Assembly: GCA_030834765.1 (NCBI GenBank)
Contig: JAUQXG010000434.1
Span: 1 to 10,858 of the forward strand
Direction of reading: 5' to 3'
DNA length: 10,858 bases
From: Lutispora sp.
GTDB taxonomy: Bacteria; Bacillota; Clostridia; Lutisporales; Lutisporaceae
The translations under genes and the position numbers were made by a program. Position 1 is the first letter of the stretch, and every line of letters starts with the position of its first letter. Below, piece after piece: positions 1 to 5,724 of the stretch. Under the pieces are notes generated by a model. That model saw nothing but the letters and a program-made list of their open reading frames with translations. It was not told where the DNA came from and ran no database searches.

Positions 1-135
1 CACTTTAAGCAAAATCCTTTCTCCAGGCTTTACAAATGCCTTTATTCCGCCAAGTGGTTCTAGAGCTTGCCTTACTGCCCTTCGAATCTCATCAATCTCA
101 TAATCCTCACACTTTGCAATAGATACTATTCCCAT
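1..135 (-). CDS. DUF362 family protein, N-terminal 45 residues (partial)
   Basis: The reading frame opens with ATG at 135 and stays open to the left window edge, so only the first 45 residues are present. GGGAGGT lies about 5 nt upstream of the ATG, a strong ribosome binding site. The peptide begins MGIVSIAKCEDY and ends with GGIKAFVKPGERILLKV, which is the characteristic start of DUF362 proteins (strand, helix, then VKPG-x-x-(I/V)LLK). It aligns with residues 67-105 of the other DUF362 protein in this window (1121-2173), but it starts directly at the domain with no membrane anchor, so it is predicted to be cytoplasmic. Many soluble DUF362 proteins also carry a ferredoxin domain; whether this one does lies outside the window. 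It follows the permease at 153-1058 by 17 bp, so the two are almost certainly co-transcribed. The biochemical function of DUF362 is not established. Confidence 0.85.
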   Translation of the reverse strand, partial: MGIVSIAKCEDYEIDEIRRAVRQALEPLGGIKAFVKPGERILLKV

Positions 136-152
136 ATCGAACCTCCCAACTT

Positions 153-1058
153 TTATAAAAAGAATCCATAAAGCCCATCAATCAACCATCCTGTCAGTAT
201 GGCGTAGACAAGATTAAAGCCAATATACACTATAAAGTTCCTAATACCCAAAATGATTTTCACAGCACTGAGATTGGTAAGCTTGGTAGATGCGCCTGAC
301 ATAGAAAAGGCAATCACTGCACCAGGGCTCATACCTGTATCCAGCCAGGACCTGAGCAGTGGAATCGTTCCACCGCCGCATACATACACCGGAACCCCAA
401 GAGATGCAGCCAACAATACTCCAAGCTCCCGATTGGCACCAAATATGGAAATAAAGAACATCTTGGGCATATACCTCTCGAACAACGCAGTAAGTAAAAT
501 TCCCACAAAAAAATATGGAGCTGTTTTCAGTATGCCTCTATGAACATCTTTTCCAAGCGTTTCTAAATCATGGGATTTACAGGTTGATTTCTTATCTTCA
601 AAGCCTTCGAAAATAAAAAACTGTTTTCCTCTATACAGCCAATATATTAATAATCCTGCTGTAATCCCTGCTAAAACGCTTATTCCTAGTCTAAGCAGTG
701 CAATGGGTAACCCCAAGGCAAAGCTGAATATAAAAAGGTTAGGGTTGATAAGAATGGAACTGACCATGAAGGATGCCAGCAAATACTGAGGAGTCCCTTT
801 CTTCCCCAAAGAGGCAATCAAAGGTACCGTACCATACATGCATAAAGGAGAAGCTGCTCCCAGTATAGAGGCAGTCAGTGCTCCTGATAGTCGGAATTTT
901 TCATCATTAATTTTCTCCACCACACTTGTGATCCTAGAGGAGAGGAATACCGAAAAAACGGATCCGATGACTACCCCGGCGATCCAGTAGAGAAAGATTG
1001 TTTTAAATTGCATATAAACTAAATAAAATAGCTGCATCAGCTCTGCTAATAAATCCAT
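153..1058 (-). CDS. UPF0718/COG0701-family permease (ArsP-like fold), Cys-containing copy
   Basis: This is a 301-residue integral membrane protein with about eight hydrophobic segments (roughly 17-40, 57-82, 92-112, 115-142, 178-194, 200-222, 224-253, 263-298) and a polar loop at 145-175. Two internally similar halves carry the family signatures: SPLCMYGTVP at 70-79 and GVPVYVCGGGTIP at 221-233, followed by SGASTKLTN at 254-262. Known relatives of this family export organoarsenicals or metals, but the substrate of this subgroup is unknown. The classical CSCG motif is reduced to a single Cys here (Cys73), with a second at Cys227. AGGAGAA lies about 9 nt before the ATG and supports the start. 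It lies 62 bp after one DUF362 gene and 17 bp before another, in an operon headed by a PadR regulator. I infer transport of a small molecule or ion together with DUF362 partners. Family assignment is firm; substrate is not. Confidence 0.85.
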   Translation of the reverse strand: MDLLAELMQLFYLVYMQFKTIFLYWIAGVVIGSVFSVFLSSRITSVVEKINDEKFRLSGALTASILGAASPLCMYGTVPLIASLGKKGTPQYLLASFMVSSILINPNLFIFSFALGLPIALLRLGISVLAGITAGLLIYWLYRGKQFFIFEGFEDKKSTCKSHDLETLGKDVHRGILKTAPYFFVGILLTALFERYMPKMFFISIFGANRELGVLLAASLGVPVYVCGGGTIPLLRSWLDTGMSPGAVIAFSMSGASTKLTNLSAVKIILGIRNFIVYIGFNLVYAILTGWLIDGLYGFFL

Positions 1059-1120
1059 ATGCTTTACTTCTCCTGTATCATTATTTTACCTCTTATCAAT
1101 AATCTGCAAAGAGTAATGAC

Positions 1121-2173
1121 CTATCTCTTAAAATGCATTTTTATTTCCTCCAAAACTGCGCCTACCACATTAATCTTACTAATATCCGTTATCCCAATAT
1201 TTCTCTCTCCCGCTAGCTTTACGTGAGGAACCTGATCTACTTCAAAGCCCATAAAGGTCAAAGCAATTGTATCCAGCGCTGCCGGATCTTTTCCTGCCAG
1301 AATGATGTTGGAAGCCACCGGTGTATTTTTGGCAGGTCCATATCCTTCGCCCCCAACGATTCCATCAATGACAGCAAAATCTGGCCGCCTTATTTTATTA
1401 ATTTGCGTAATGGCATTTGATAAATTAAAGCCGTGGAGTCCACCCTTATCAACTGTTCCGTAAATCCTCGTTGATATCGCCCCAAAGCAATTTTTTAAAC
1501 TGAGGGATACCACTGCTTCCCTAATATAATGAGTCTTCATCTTAGCTACGGTAATCACCACATCTGCATCCATATAAACCTTTGGAACAAATAAAGCCTT
1601 TCCAATCAGACTGTTCTCCGTCGTAAGCTCATAACAGTCCTTTTCCTCACAGTCATTGATATTAAAAAATTCTACGTCTTCGATGGTATCATATAAGTTT
1701 TGCTTAAATGTAATTTCGTTAAAGGTCTGACCTGCAAAACTTCCCTCTGCAATAATCACTTTAGATGCGCCATGCCTCTTTGCCAGCTCTGCAACCTTTT
1801 TTACTACCCGATAATCAGTAGTTATGGGTGAATCTGGCTTTGCATCTGTACACAGGTTAGGTTTGATAAGGACTACATCTCCTTTTTTAACAATATCCTC
1901 TAGTCCTCCTGCATTTGAAATAGCCTCTTCTGTCACTTCTGCATAATCCGTCCCTCTTCCAATACCAATTACCGGATTAGAATCAAGGATTTCAGCAGAT
2001 TTTTCCATCACCTCTCTAACGTGTGCTGGAATACCCACAACTGCTGCTACTTCTACCTCTGCATTCCTTGGCTGTGTATCAGCTGATCTACTCTGAATGT
2101 ATTCCACCATAGCAACAGTGCACAGCATCAGGATTAGACCATAGATCACAATATTCTTCATATTTTTTTTCAT
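1121..2173 (-). CDS. DUF362 domain protein with N-terminal membrane anchor
   Basis: This 350-residue protein begins with a basic stretch (MKKNMKN) and one hydrophobic segment at about 8-24, which is a signal anchor or signal peptide. No lipobox fits, because the Cys at 18 is preceded by Leu-Met-Leu. A polar linker to about residue 65 leads into a full DUF362 domain: KPNLC at 104-108, an AEGS turn at 142-145, KMKTH at 211-215, LKNCFGA at 226-232, and DGIVGGEGYGP at 270-280. These are typical family blocks. The anchor implies that the domain sits at the membrane, probably outside, unlike the soluble DUF362 copy at 1-135. The ATG is preceded by GGGGG with 7 nt spacing. The gene lies 57 bp behind the divergent permease and 62 bp ahead of the second permease. 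Function is unknown; a role in handling the compound moved by the permeases is inference from the operon alone. Confidence 0.88.
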   Translation of the reverse strand: MKKNMKNIVIYGLILMLCTVAMVEYIQSRSADTQPRNAEVEVAAVVGIPAHVREVMEKSAEILDSNPVIGIGRGTDYAEVTEEAISNAGGLEDIVKKGDVVLIKPNLCTDAKPDSPITTDYRVVKKVAELAKRHGASKVIIAEGSFAGQTFNEITFKQNLYDTIEDVEFFNINDCEEKDCYELTTENSLIGKALFVPKVYMDADVVITVAKMKTHYIREAVVSLSLKNCFGAISTRIYGTVDKGGLHGFNLSNAITQINKIRRPDFAVIDGIVGGEGYGPAKNTPVASNIILAGKDPAALDTIALTFMGFEVDQVPHVKLAGERNIGITDISKINVVGAVLEEIKMHFKR

Positions 2174-2230
2174 CTTCTTACCCCCTTTCTTTCATATCCA
2201 ACCTTTTTTATTCTAGGGATATTCTTATTC

Positions 2231-3034
2231 TTAAAAAAAAGCAGATGTACCCAGCAATATGGCTAACAACACATAATAACCGATGTACAAAGACACACCC
2301 TTTAGCTTCATAAGGACAAATAGTCCAGATAGTGCAACCAGATTCATCAACATATGCACAATGTTCATGGCTTGTAAAAAGAAAGGATTCACCACATCTA
2401 ATTGGGCAAAGTAACCTGGGATAAAGGCTGTATTCGGACTAGTATAAATGTATTGAAGAACCGGCCATAATATATATCCATAAAATATCTCATTCAAGCA
2501 TACTCCTACCAATAAAAAGGCACCCGCTTCTATCATATTGCTTCGTATCAGCTCCAGTGCTTTAGACCATTGATGTATATCCCTTTCCTTCTCTAAGATC
2601 ACCACTCTGTCCAGCCTTAGCAGAAGATCGGGTTCCTTGAATCGCCTTAGCAATATTCCTCCAAATACGCCTGCTAAACATGCAAGGACTACGCGGTTGA
2701 TTCCTGTCCTCCATATAAACATTGGATCTGTGTAGGGTACAGACATATTAAAAAGGGTATTGGCTACAAGCATAGGTACTACTTCAGCAAAGGAAAAGTC
2801 TGCTGCCAGCAAGGCTGCTGCAATAGGGAGTATACCATAGATATTTATTGGCAGCAGCATGCCGATCATAGCACTGATTATAATCACAATCTCTTCCCTA
2901 AAAAAAAACTTCCCCGATCTTCCCTTCAAATAAATGCACACCTTGTATACAGGTATTGAAATGATGCTTCCTGCCGCCAGCTGTATGACTTCAGTCAATA
3001 CAGCATAGGCAATATTACTAATGAATTCTTGCAT
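2231..3034 (-). CDS. Divergent UPF0718-like permease paralogue
   Basis: This is a 267-residue polytopic membrane protein. I place the start at the ATG at 3034 because GGGGG sits 8 nt upstream, the same arrangement as before the next gene; an in-frame ATG at 3049 would contain that ribosome binding site and has none of its own. It aligns by eye with the permease at 153-1058. LLPINIYGILP (60-70) matches SPLCMYGTVP, NMIEAGAFLLVGVCLNEIF (166-184) matches the start of the second half, and the last 40 residues match the C-terminal helix pair (NLVAL...YIGYYVLLAILLG versus NLSAV...YIGFNLVYAILTG). The signature Cys is replaced by Asn64, and the second-half VCGGGTIP block has been replaced by unrelated sequence. 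A separate subfamily or a heteromeric partner of the other permease is possible. It lies between the PadR gene and a DUF362 gene in the same operon. Confidence 0.8.
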   Translation of the reverse strand: MQEFISNIAYAVLTEVIQLAAGSIISIPVYKVCIYLKGRSGKFFFREEIVIIISAMIGMLLPINIYGILPIAAALLAADFSFAEVVPMLVANTLFNMSVPYTDPMFIWRTGINRVVLACLAGVFGGILLRRFKEPDLLLRLDRVVILEKERDIHQWSKALELIRSNMIEAGAFLLVGVCLNEIFYGYILWPVLQYIYTSPNTAFIPGYFAQLDVVNPFFLQAMNIVHMLMNLVALSGLFVLMKLKGVSLYIGYYVLLAILLGTSAFF

Positions 3035-3049
3035 CGTATTTACCCCCAT

Positions 3050-3100
3050 CTAAGGAATATAATCCTTGTTCCACATATAGAGCAACAACTGATGATTCAA
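3050..3100 (-). CDS. 16-codon small ORF candidate in the PadR-permease gap
   Basis: GGAGGTGA, a perfect match to the 16S anti-Shine-Dalgarno tail, lies at 3111-3104. Six nucleotides after its GGAGG is a TTG that opens a 16-codon frame, MNHQLLLYMWNKDYIP, ending in TAG at 3052-3050. The stop sits against the GGGGG ribosome binding site (3047-3043) of the permease that starts at 3034. The arrangement suits a leader peptide or tiny protein that couples translation of the permease to upstream ribosomes. No other start near this strong site gives a better frame: an ATG at 3113 opens a 31-codon frame but overlaps the site and has no ribosome binding site at the right distance. I do not recognise the peptide. 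TTG start and short length keep confidence low. Confidence 0.33.
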   Translation of the reverse strand: MNHQLLLYMWNKDYIP

Positions 3101-3138
3101 CACTCACCTCCATAGAAGACAATAATCTATGCCTCCAT

Positions 3139-3702
3139 TTATTGCTCGTCTCCCAATCGTCTTTTTAGTCTCTCAATACATTCATCACACCATTCAATCT
3201 TAGCTTGAATGGTCATCTGTCCATGTCTTACTGTAATCATTGAATAGTCAAACTGTATGTCCTCAGCCAAATGTTCCTCTATCTCTCTCTGAATTTTTTC
3301 CATCTTTGCTAAATAATTTAGGCATTTTCCCTTGTATTCTTTCAGTCTAAGAATACTATCCTTTATGGGAACATGTTGTCCAAAAAACAGCTTAACCAGT
3401 AGCTCATTTCCCTGAGGATTGTTAAAATTAATTGGCTGAATCAGCCACTCGCAAAAGGCTTCTACTCCTTTTTCAGTAATCTTATATACCTTTCGCTCAT
3501 GCTTGCTTTCCTCATTTCCAGTAACCAAGACAGCATAATCTTCACCTACCATGGTTTTTAATATTGGATAGATTTGTCCATAGTTGACCTTCCAAAACTC
3601 TCCTGTTGAACGCTCTATACCTTTTTTAATATCGTAGCCAGATTTAGGACCAAAATTCAAAGTTCCTAGTATAATATAAAAAGTGTTGCTTGCTTTTACC
3701 AT
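3139..3702 (-). CDS. PadR-family transcriptional regulator
   Basis: This 187-residue protein has the PadR layout. A winged helix-turn-helix lies at about 5-85 (ILGTLNFGPKSGYDIKK, then the NYGQIYPILKTM recognition helix, then the ERKVYKITEKG wing). A C-terminal helical Vir_C-type dimerisation domain lies at about 92-183 (LLVKLFFGQ, then a long coiled segment with LKEYKGKCLNYLAKM, ending WCDECIERLKRRL). PadR proteins are usually repressors released by small hydrophobic or phenolic ligands, or by drugs. GAGGAGA about 10 nt ahead of the ATG supports the start. The promoter directly upstream is consensus-like and is overlapped by a long perfect inverted repeat, so autorepression is likely. As first gene of the operon it probably controls the permease and DUF362 genes behind it. 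The inducer is unknown. Confidence 0.92.
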   Translation of the reverse strand: MVKASNTFYIILGTLNFGPKSGYDIKKGIERSTGEFWKVNYGQIYPILKTMVGEDYAVLVTGNEESKHERKVYKITEKGVEAFCEWLIQPINFNNPQGNELLVKLFFGQHVPIKDSILRLKEYKGKCLNYLAKMEKIQREIEEHLAEDIQFDYSMITVRHGQMTIQAKIEWCDECIERLKRRLGDEQ

Positions 3703-3717
3703 AAATAATATCTCCTC

Positions 3718-3768
3718 ATCATATCAATATAATATATATCATATTAATATATATTATATTGATATGAT
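3718..3768. promoter_or_regulatory. Probable PadR operator: perfect 22-nt inverted repeat
   Basis: The arms 3718-3739 and 3747-3768 are perfectly complementary over 22 nt around a 7-nt centre (CATATTA). The left arm starts ATCATATCAATATAATAT. The repeat covers the -10 element and part of the spacer of the PadR promoter, and ends 16 bp before the padR ATG. Binding here would block RNA polymerase, as expected for an autorepressing PadR protein. The sequence is entirely AT-rich apart from the TATC/GATA positions, so some of the symmetry could be compositional, but a perfect 22-nt arm is beyond what AT bias easily gives. Confidence 0.72.
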
Positions 3769-3782
3769 ATATTACCTGTCAA
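3753..3782 (-). promoter_or_regulatory. Sigma-A promoter of the padR-permease-DUF362 operon
   Basis: On the minus strand TTGACA occupies 3782-3777 and TATAAT occupies 3758-3753, separated by 18 bp. Both hexamers match the consensus exactly. Transcription would start near 3746 and reach the padR ATG at 3702. The -10 lies inside the inverted repeat described as the operator. Confidence 0.8.
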
Positions 3783-3845
3783 TAAGAATATTTCTAACTT
3801 TTCAGAAAATTTCGTGACATAATCTTAATATGAATACACTGTTCT

Positions 3846-3877
3846 ACAAAACCAAAGAGCTCCCGTAAAGGAGCTCT
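3846..3877 (-). terminator. Hairpin terminator behind cwlD
   Basis: AGAGCTCC (3856-3863) and GGAGCTCT (3870-3877) form an 8-bp stem with a 6-nt loop. On the minus strand it is followed by TTGGTTTTGT, an interrupted U tract. It lies 154 bp beyond the cwlD stop and would end that transcript before the padR promoter. The U tract is imperfect, so efficiency is uncertain. Confidence 0.55.
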
Positions 3878-3926
3878 AAATAAGGGCTGTAATCGCGTTT
3901 AACTGTGCTTTTCCATATTCATATCA

Positions 3927-3942
3927 ATAATAAATTTATTAT
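3927..3942. repeat. 16-bp AT palindrome in the gap between cwlD and its terminator
   Basis: ATAATAAATTTATTAT is a perfect palindrome centred at 3934/3935, in the otherwise gene-free stretch 3878-4030. The adjoining ATATCAAT at 3921-3928 resembles part of the PadR operator arm. On the minus strand TTGTTG, 17 bp, TATTAT could be a weak promoter just upstream. I see no convincing coding frame here. Confidence 0.4.
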
Positions 3943-4030
3943 ATGCATAATATATTTTCTCTTTTTGTTCAACAAGTTTAGGTGTTTATTTTATCGGAAA
4001 AGAGCAACTTTTTCTACATTAATATTTATA

Positions 4031-4750
4031 CTAATCTCCATTTGCCATATACTTCATAATTCCACAGTATATGCTCCATGCCAGTTTTTGCTGATATTTG
4101 GAATCTTTAAGCAGCTTTTCTTCTTCAGCATTAGATAAAAACCCACATTCTACTAAGGCACCTGGCATGCTATTGTTGTTTAATATGTAGACATCATCTC
4201 TAGGCTTTATTTCCCTTCTATTTCCTCTGTCTATTATTGTAATCAACTCTGATTGTATTACTTGTGCCAATTTTTTTGAATTTTCATCCCCTCTTTTATA
4301 AAAGGTTTGAGCTCCGTAATATTGAGATTGAGGAAAGCTGTTTAGATGTATGCTGATAAAAAGGTCTGCATCACTATTATTTATGATTTCATGTCTTTTT
4401 TTTAAGTCTTCGCTCTTCTTTGTTTCAGTTCTATTCTTTGAATCTGTGTATAAGCCTCCTCCATCTTCTCGAATCATAATAGCTGTACCACCAGAAAGCT
4501 CTATAAACTTTCTAAGTTTTATAGCAATACTAAGATTTAAATCGGATTCTATGGTTCCGCTTCTGCCTGATGTACCAGGGTCCCAGCCTCCGTGTCCTGC
4601 ATCAATAGCAACAACTATATTATTCATGGTTTTAGTGGTTTCCATTGTTTCCTTATATACACTATTTGCGCCTATAAAAAGCATAAACATACCTGCCAGA
4701 AGCATTATATAGCCTACTACTTTCTTTCTATTTACTACTATAATTTTCAT
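4031..4750 (-). CDS. cwlD: N-acetylmuramoyl-L-alanine amidase CwlD
   Basis: This is a 239-residue protein, matching the usual CwlD length of about 240. A basic N-terminus and one hydrophobic segment at about 12-28 form an uncleaved or cleavable signal that places the enzyme outside the membrane. The Amidase_3 domain fills 45-236. Predicted zinc ligands are His53 (DAGHGGWDPG), Glu68 (ESDLNLS) and His135 (SIHLNS), and the catalytic Glu is Glu201 (VECGFLSN). CwlD strips the peptide from muramic acid so that muramic delta-lactam can form in the spore cortex, a signal for germination lytic enzymes. Its presence points to a spore former. GAGGTGAT about 5 nt ahead of the ATG supports the start. The gene appears monocistronic, with hairpins on both sides. 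No clear promoter was found in 4751-4810. Other cell-wall amidases of this family cannot be fully excluded, but size and anchor favour CwlD. Confidence 0.85.
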   Translation of the reverse strand: MKIIVVNRKKVVGYIMLLAGMFMLFIGANSVYKETMETTKTMNNIVVAIDAGHGGWDPGTSGRSGTIESDLNLSIAIKLRKFIELSGGTAIMIREDGGGLYTDSKNRTETKKSEDLKKRHEIINNSDADLFISIHLNSFPQSQYYGAQTFYKRGDENSKKLAQVIQSELITIIDRGNRREIKPRDDVYILNNNSMPGALVECGFLSNAEEEKLLKDSKYQQKLAWSIYCGIMKYMANGD

Positions 4751-4810
4751 AGCATCACCTCAAATTATTGATATTTTACATTTGAGTAATTTATGCATGG
4801 ACTAATTTTT

Positions 4811-4856
4811 AAAAGACAAATGGCTAAGGTTTTCATTCCTTAGCCATTTGTCTTTT
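4811..4856. terminator. Bidirectional hairpin terminator after folD
   Basis: The arms 4811-4829 and 4838-4856 form a perfect 19-bp stem (core GACAAATGGCTAAGG) with an 8-nt loop, flanked by A and T runs on both sides. It begins within the folD stop codon and would end the fhs-folD transcript before cwlD. Confidence 0.85.
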
Positions 4857-5709
4857 ATATTTTATTCATGTACTTACATGCCTTTATTACATGGCTTGCA
4901 AGTATCGTTGTTGTTACTGAGCCTACTCCTCCTGGGACTGGTGTTATCATAGCTGCTTTATCATTGCACTTTTCGAAGTCTACATCCCCTACCATATTTC
5001 CTGCTTCATCTACATTGATTCCTACATCAATGATGATTGCGCCTTCTTTGATAAATTTATCATCTACAATTTTGGCTTTTCCTAAAGCTGCTATTAGTAT
5101 ATCTGCTTCTGCACAAACTTGATTTAGATCTTTTGTCTTCGAATGACAAATAGTAACTGTTGCATTTTCGTTTAAAAGCATTAATGCAACTGGTTTACCT
5201 ATTACCATAGACCTTCCTATGACCACTGTCCTTTTTCCCGTTAAATCCACATTGTAGTGCTTTAAAAGCTGCATAACAGCTTCCGCTGTACATGGTGCAA
5301 ACCCTGTTTTATCCCCTTCTAATAATTTGGATGAGTTTATCGGATTAAAACAATCTATATCCTTTTTAGGGCTTATGATATGCTTTATAATATTTTCATC
5401 TATTTGCTTTGGAAGTGGTCTAAAAATCAAGATACCATGAATCTCCGTATCATTATTTGCTTTTTCTATTTCTGCTATAAATTCTTCTGTTGTTATATGC
5501 TCTGAAAATCCTCTGACCTCAACACCCACTCCTATTTTGCTGCATCTAGAGAGAGCGCCTTTCTCATAAGCCAAGTCATCTGATTTTTCTCCAACTCTCA
5601 TGATAAGGAGTTTTGGTTTTATTCCTTTTTCTATAAGTAAATCAGTTTCAATTTTTAGATTTTCTGTAAGCCTTTCTGCTGCTGGCTTCCCAATCATTTG
5701 TTCTTTCAC
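4855..5709 (-). CDS. folD: Methylenetetrahydrofolate dehydrogenase (cyclohydrolase activity doubtful), FolD
   Basis: The family interconverts 5,10-methylene-THF, 5,10-methenyl-THF and 10-formyl-THF with NAD(P). I take the GTG at 5709 as start: AAAGGAGG (5724-5717) lies 7 nt upstream, and the open frame beyond it overlaps fhs. The product has 284 residues, the normal size. Substrate-domain motifs are VGEKSDDLAYEKG (39-51), GILIFRPLP (92-100) and DIDCFNP (117-123). The Rossmann motif is GRSMVIGKP (165-173), and the C-terminal signature is TPVPGGVGSVT. Aligned without gaps to my recollection of the E. coli enzyme, Tyr48 and Asp119 are kept, but the catalytic Lys is Ala52 and the conserved Gln is Phe96. 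Both residues matter for the cyclohydrolase step. The enzyme may therefore be dehydrogenase only and need a separate FchA. It follows fhs by 13 bp, with its ribosome binding site overlapping the fhs stop. Confidence 0.93.
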   Translation of the reverse strand: MKEQMIGKPAAERLTENLKIETDLLIEKGIKPKLLIMRVGEKSDDLAYEKGALSRCSKIGVGVEVRGFSEHITTEEFIAEIEKANNDTEIHGILIFRPLPKQIDENIIKHIISPKKDIDCFNPINSSKLLEGDKTGFAPCTAEAVMQLLKHYNVDLTGKRTVVIGRSMVIGKPVALMLLNENATVTICHSKTKDLNQVCAEADILIAALGKAKIVDDKFIKEGAIIIDVGINVDEAGNMVGDVDFEKCNDKAAMITPVPGGVGSVTTTILASHVIKACKYMNKI

Positions 5710-5716
5710 ATTGTTA

Positions 5717-5724
5717 CCTCCTTT
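5717..5724 (-). promoter_or_regulatory. Ribosome binding site deciding the folD start
   Basis: AAAGGAGG shares its first bases with the fhs stop codon TAA (5725-5723) and lies 7 nt before the GTG at 5709. This arrangement favours translational coupling of folD to fhs and rules out the more upstream in-frame ATG at 5754, which lies inside fhs. Confidence 0.8.

Noticed and set aside
253-543. Plus-strand frame opposite the permease
   Set aside because: It is the antisense of a well-supported membrane protein gene, and no ribosome binding site or recognisable product was found.
1063-1080. Mini-ORF MIQEK before the permease at 1058
   Set aside because: Five codons ahead of a gene with its own good ribosome binding site; it contains that site and is likely chance. 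A similar MKERG frame before 2173 was rejected for the same reason.
3905-4138. Plus-strand 77-codon frame rich in Ile and Phe
   Set aside because: It overlaps the conserved C-terminus of cwlD, has no ribosome binding site, and its composition is that of translated AT-rich non-coding DNA.
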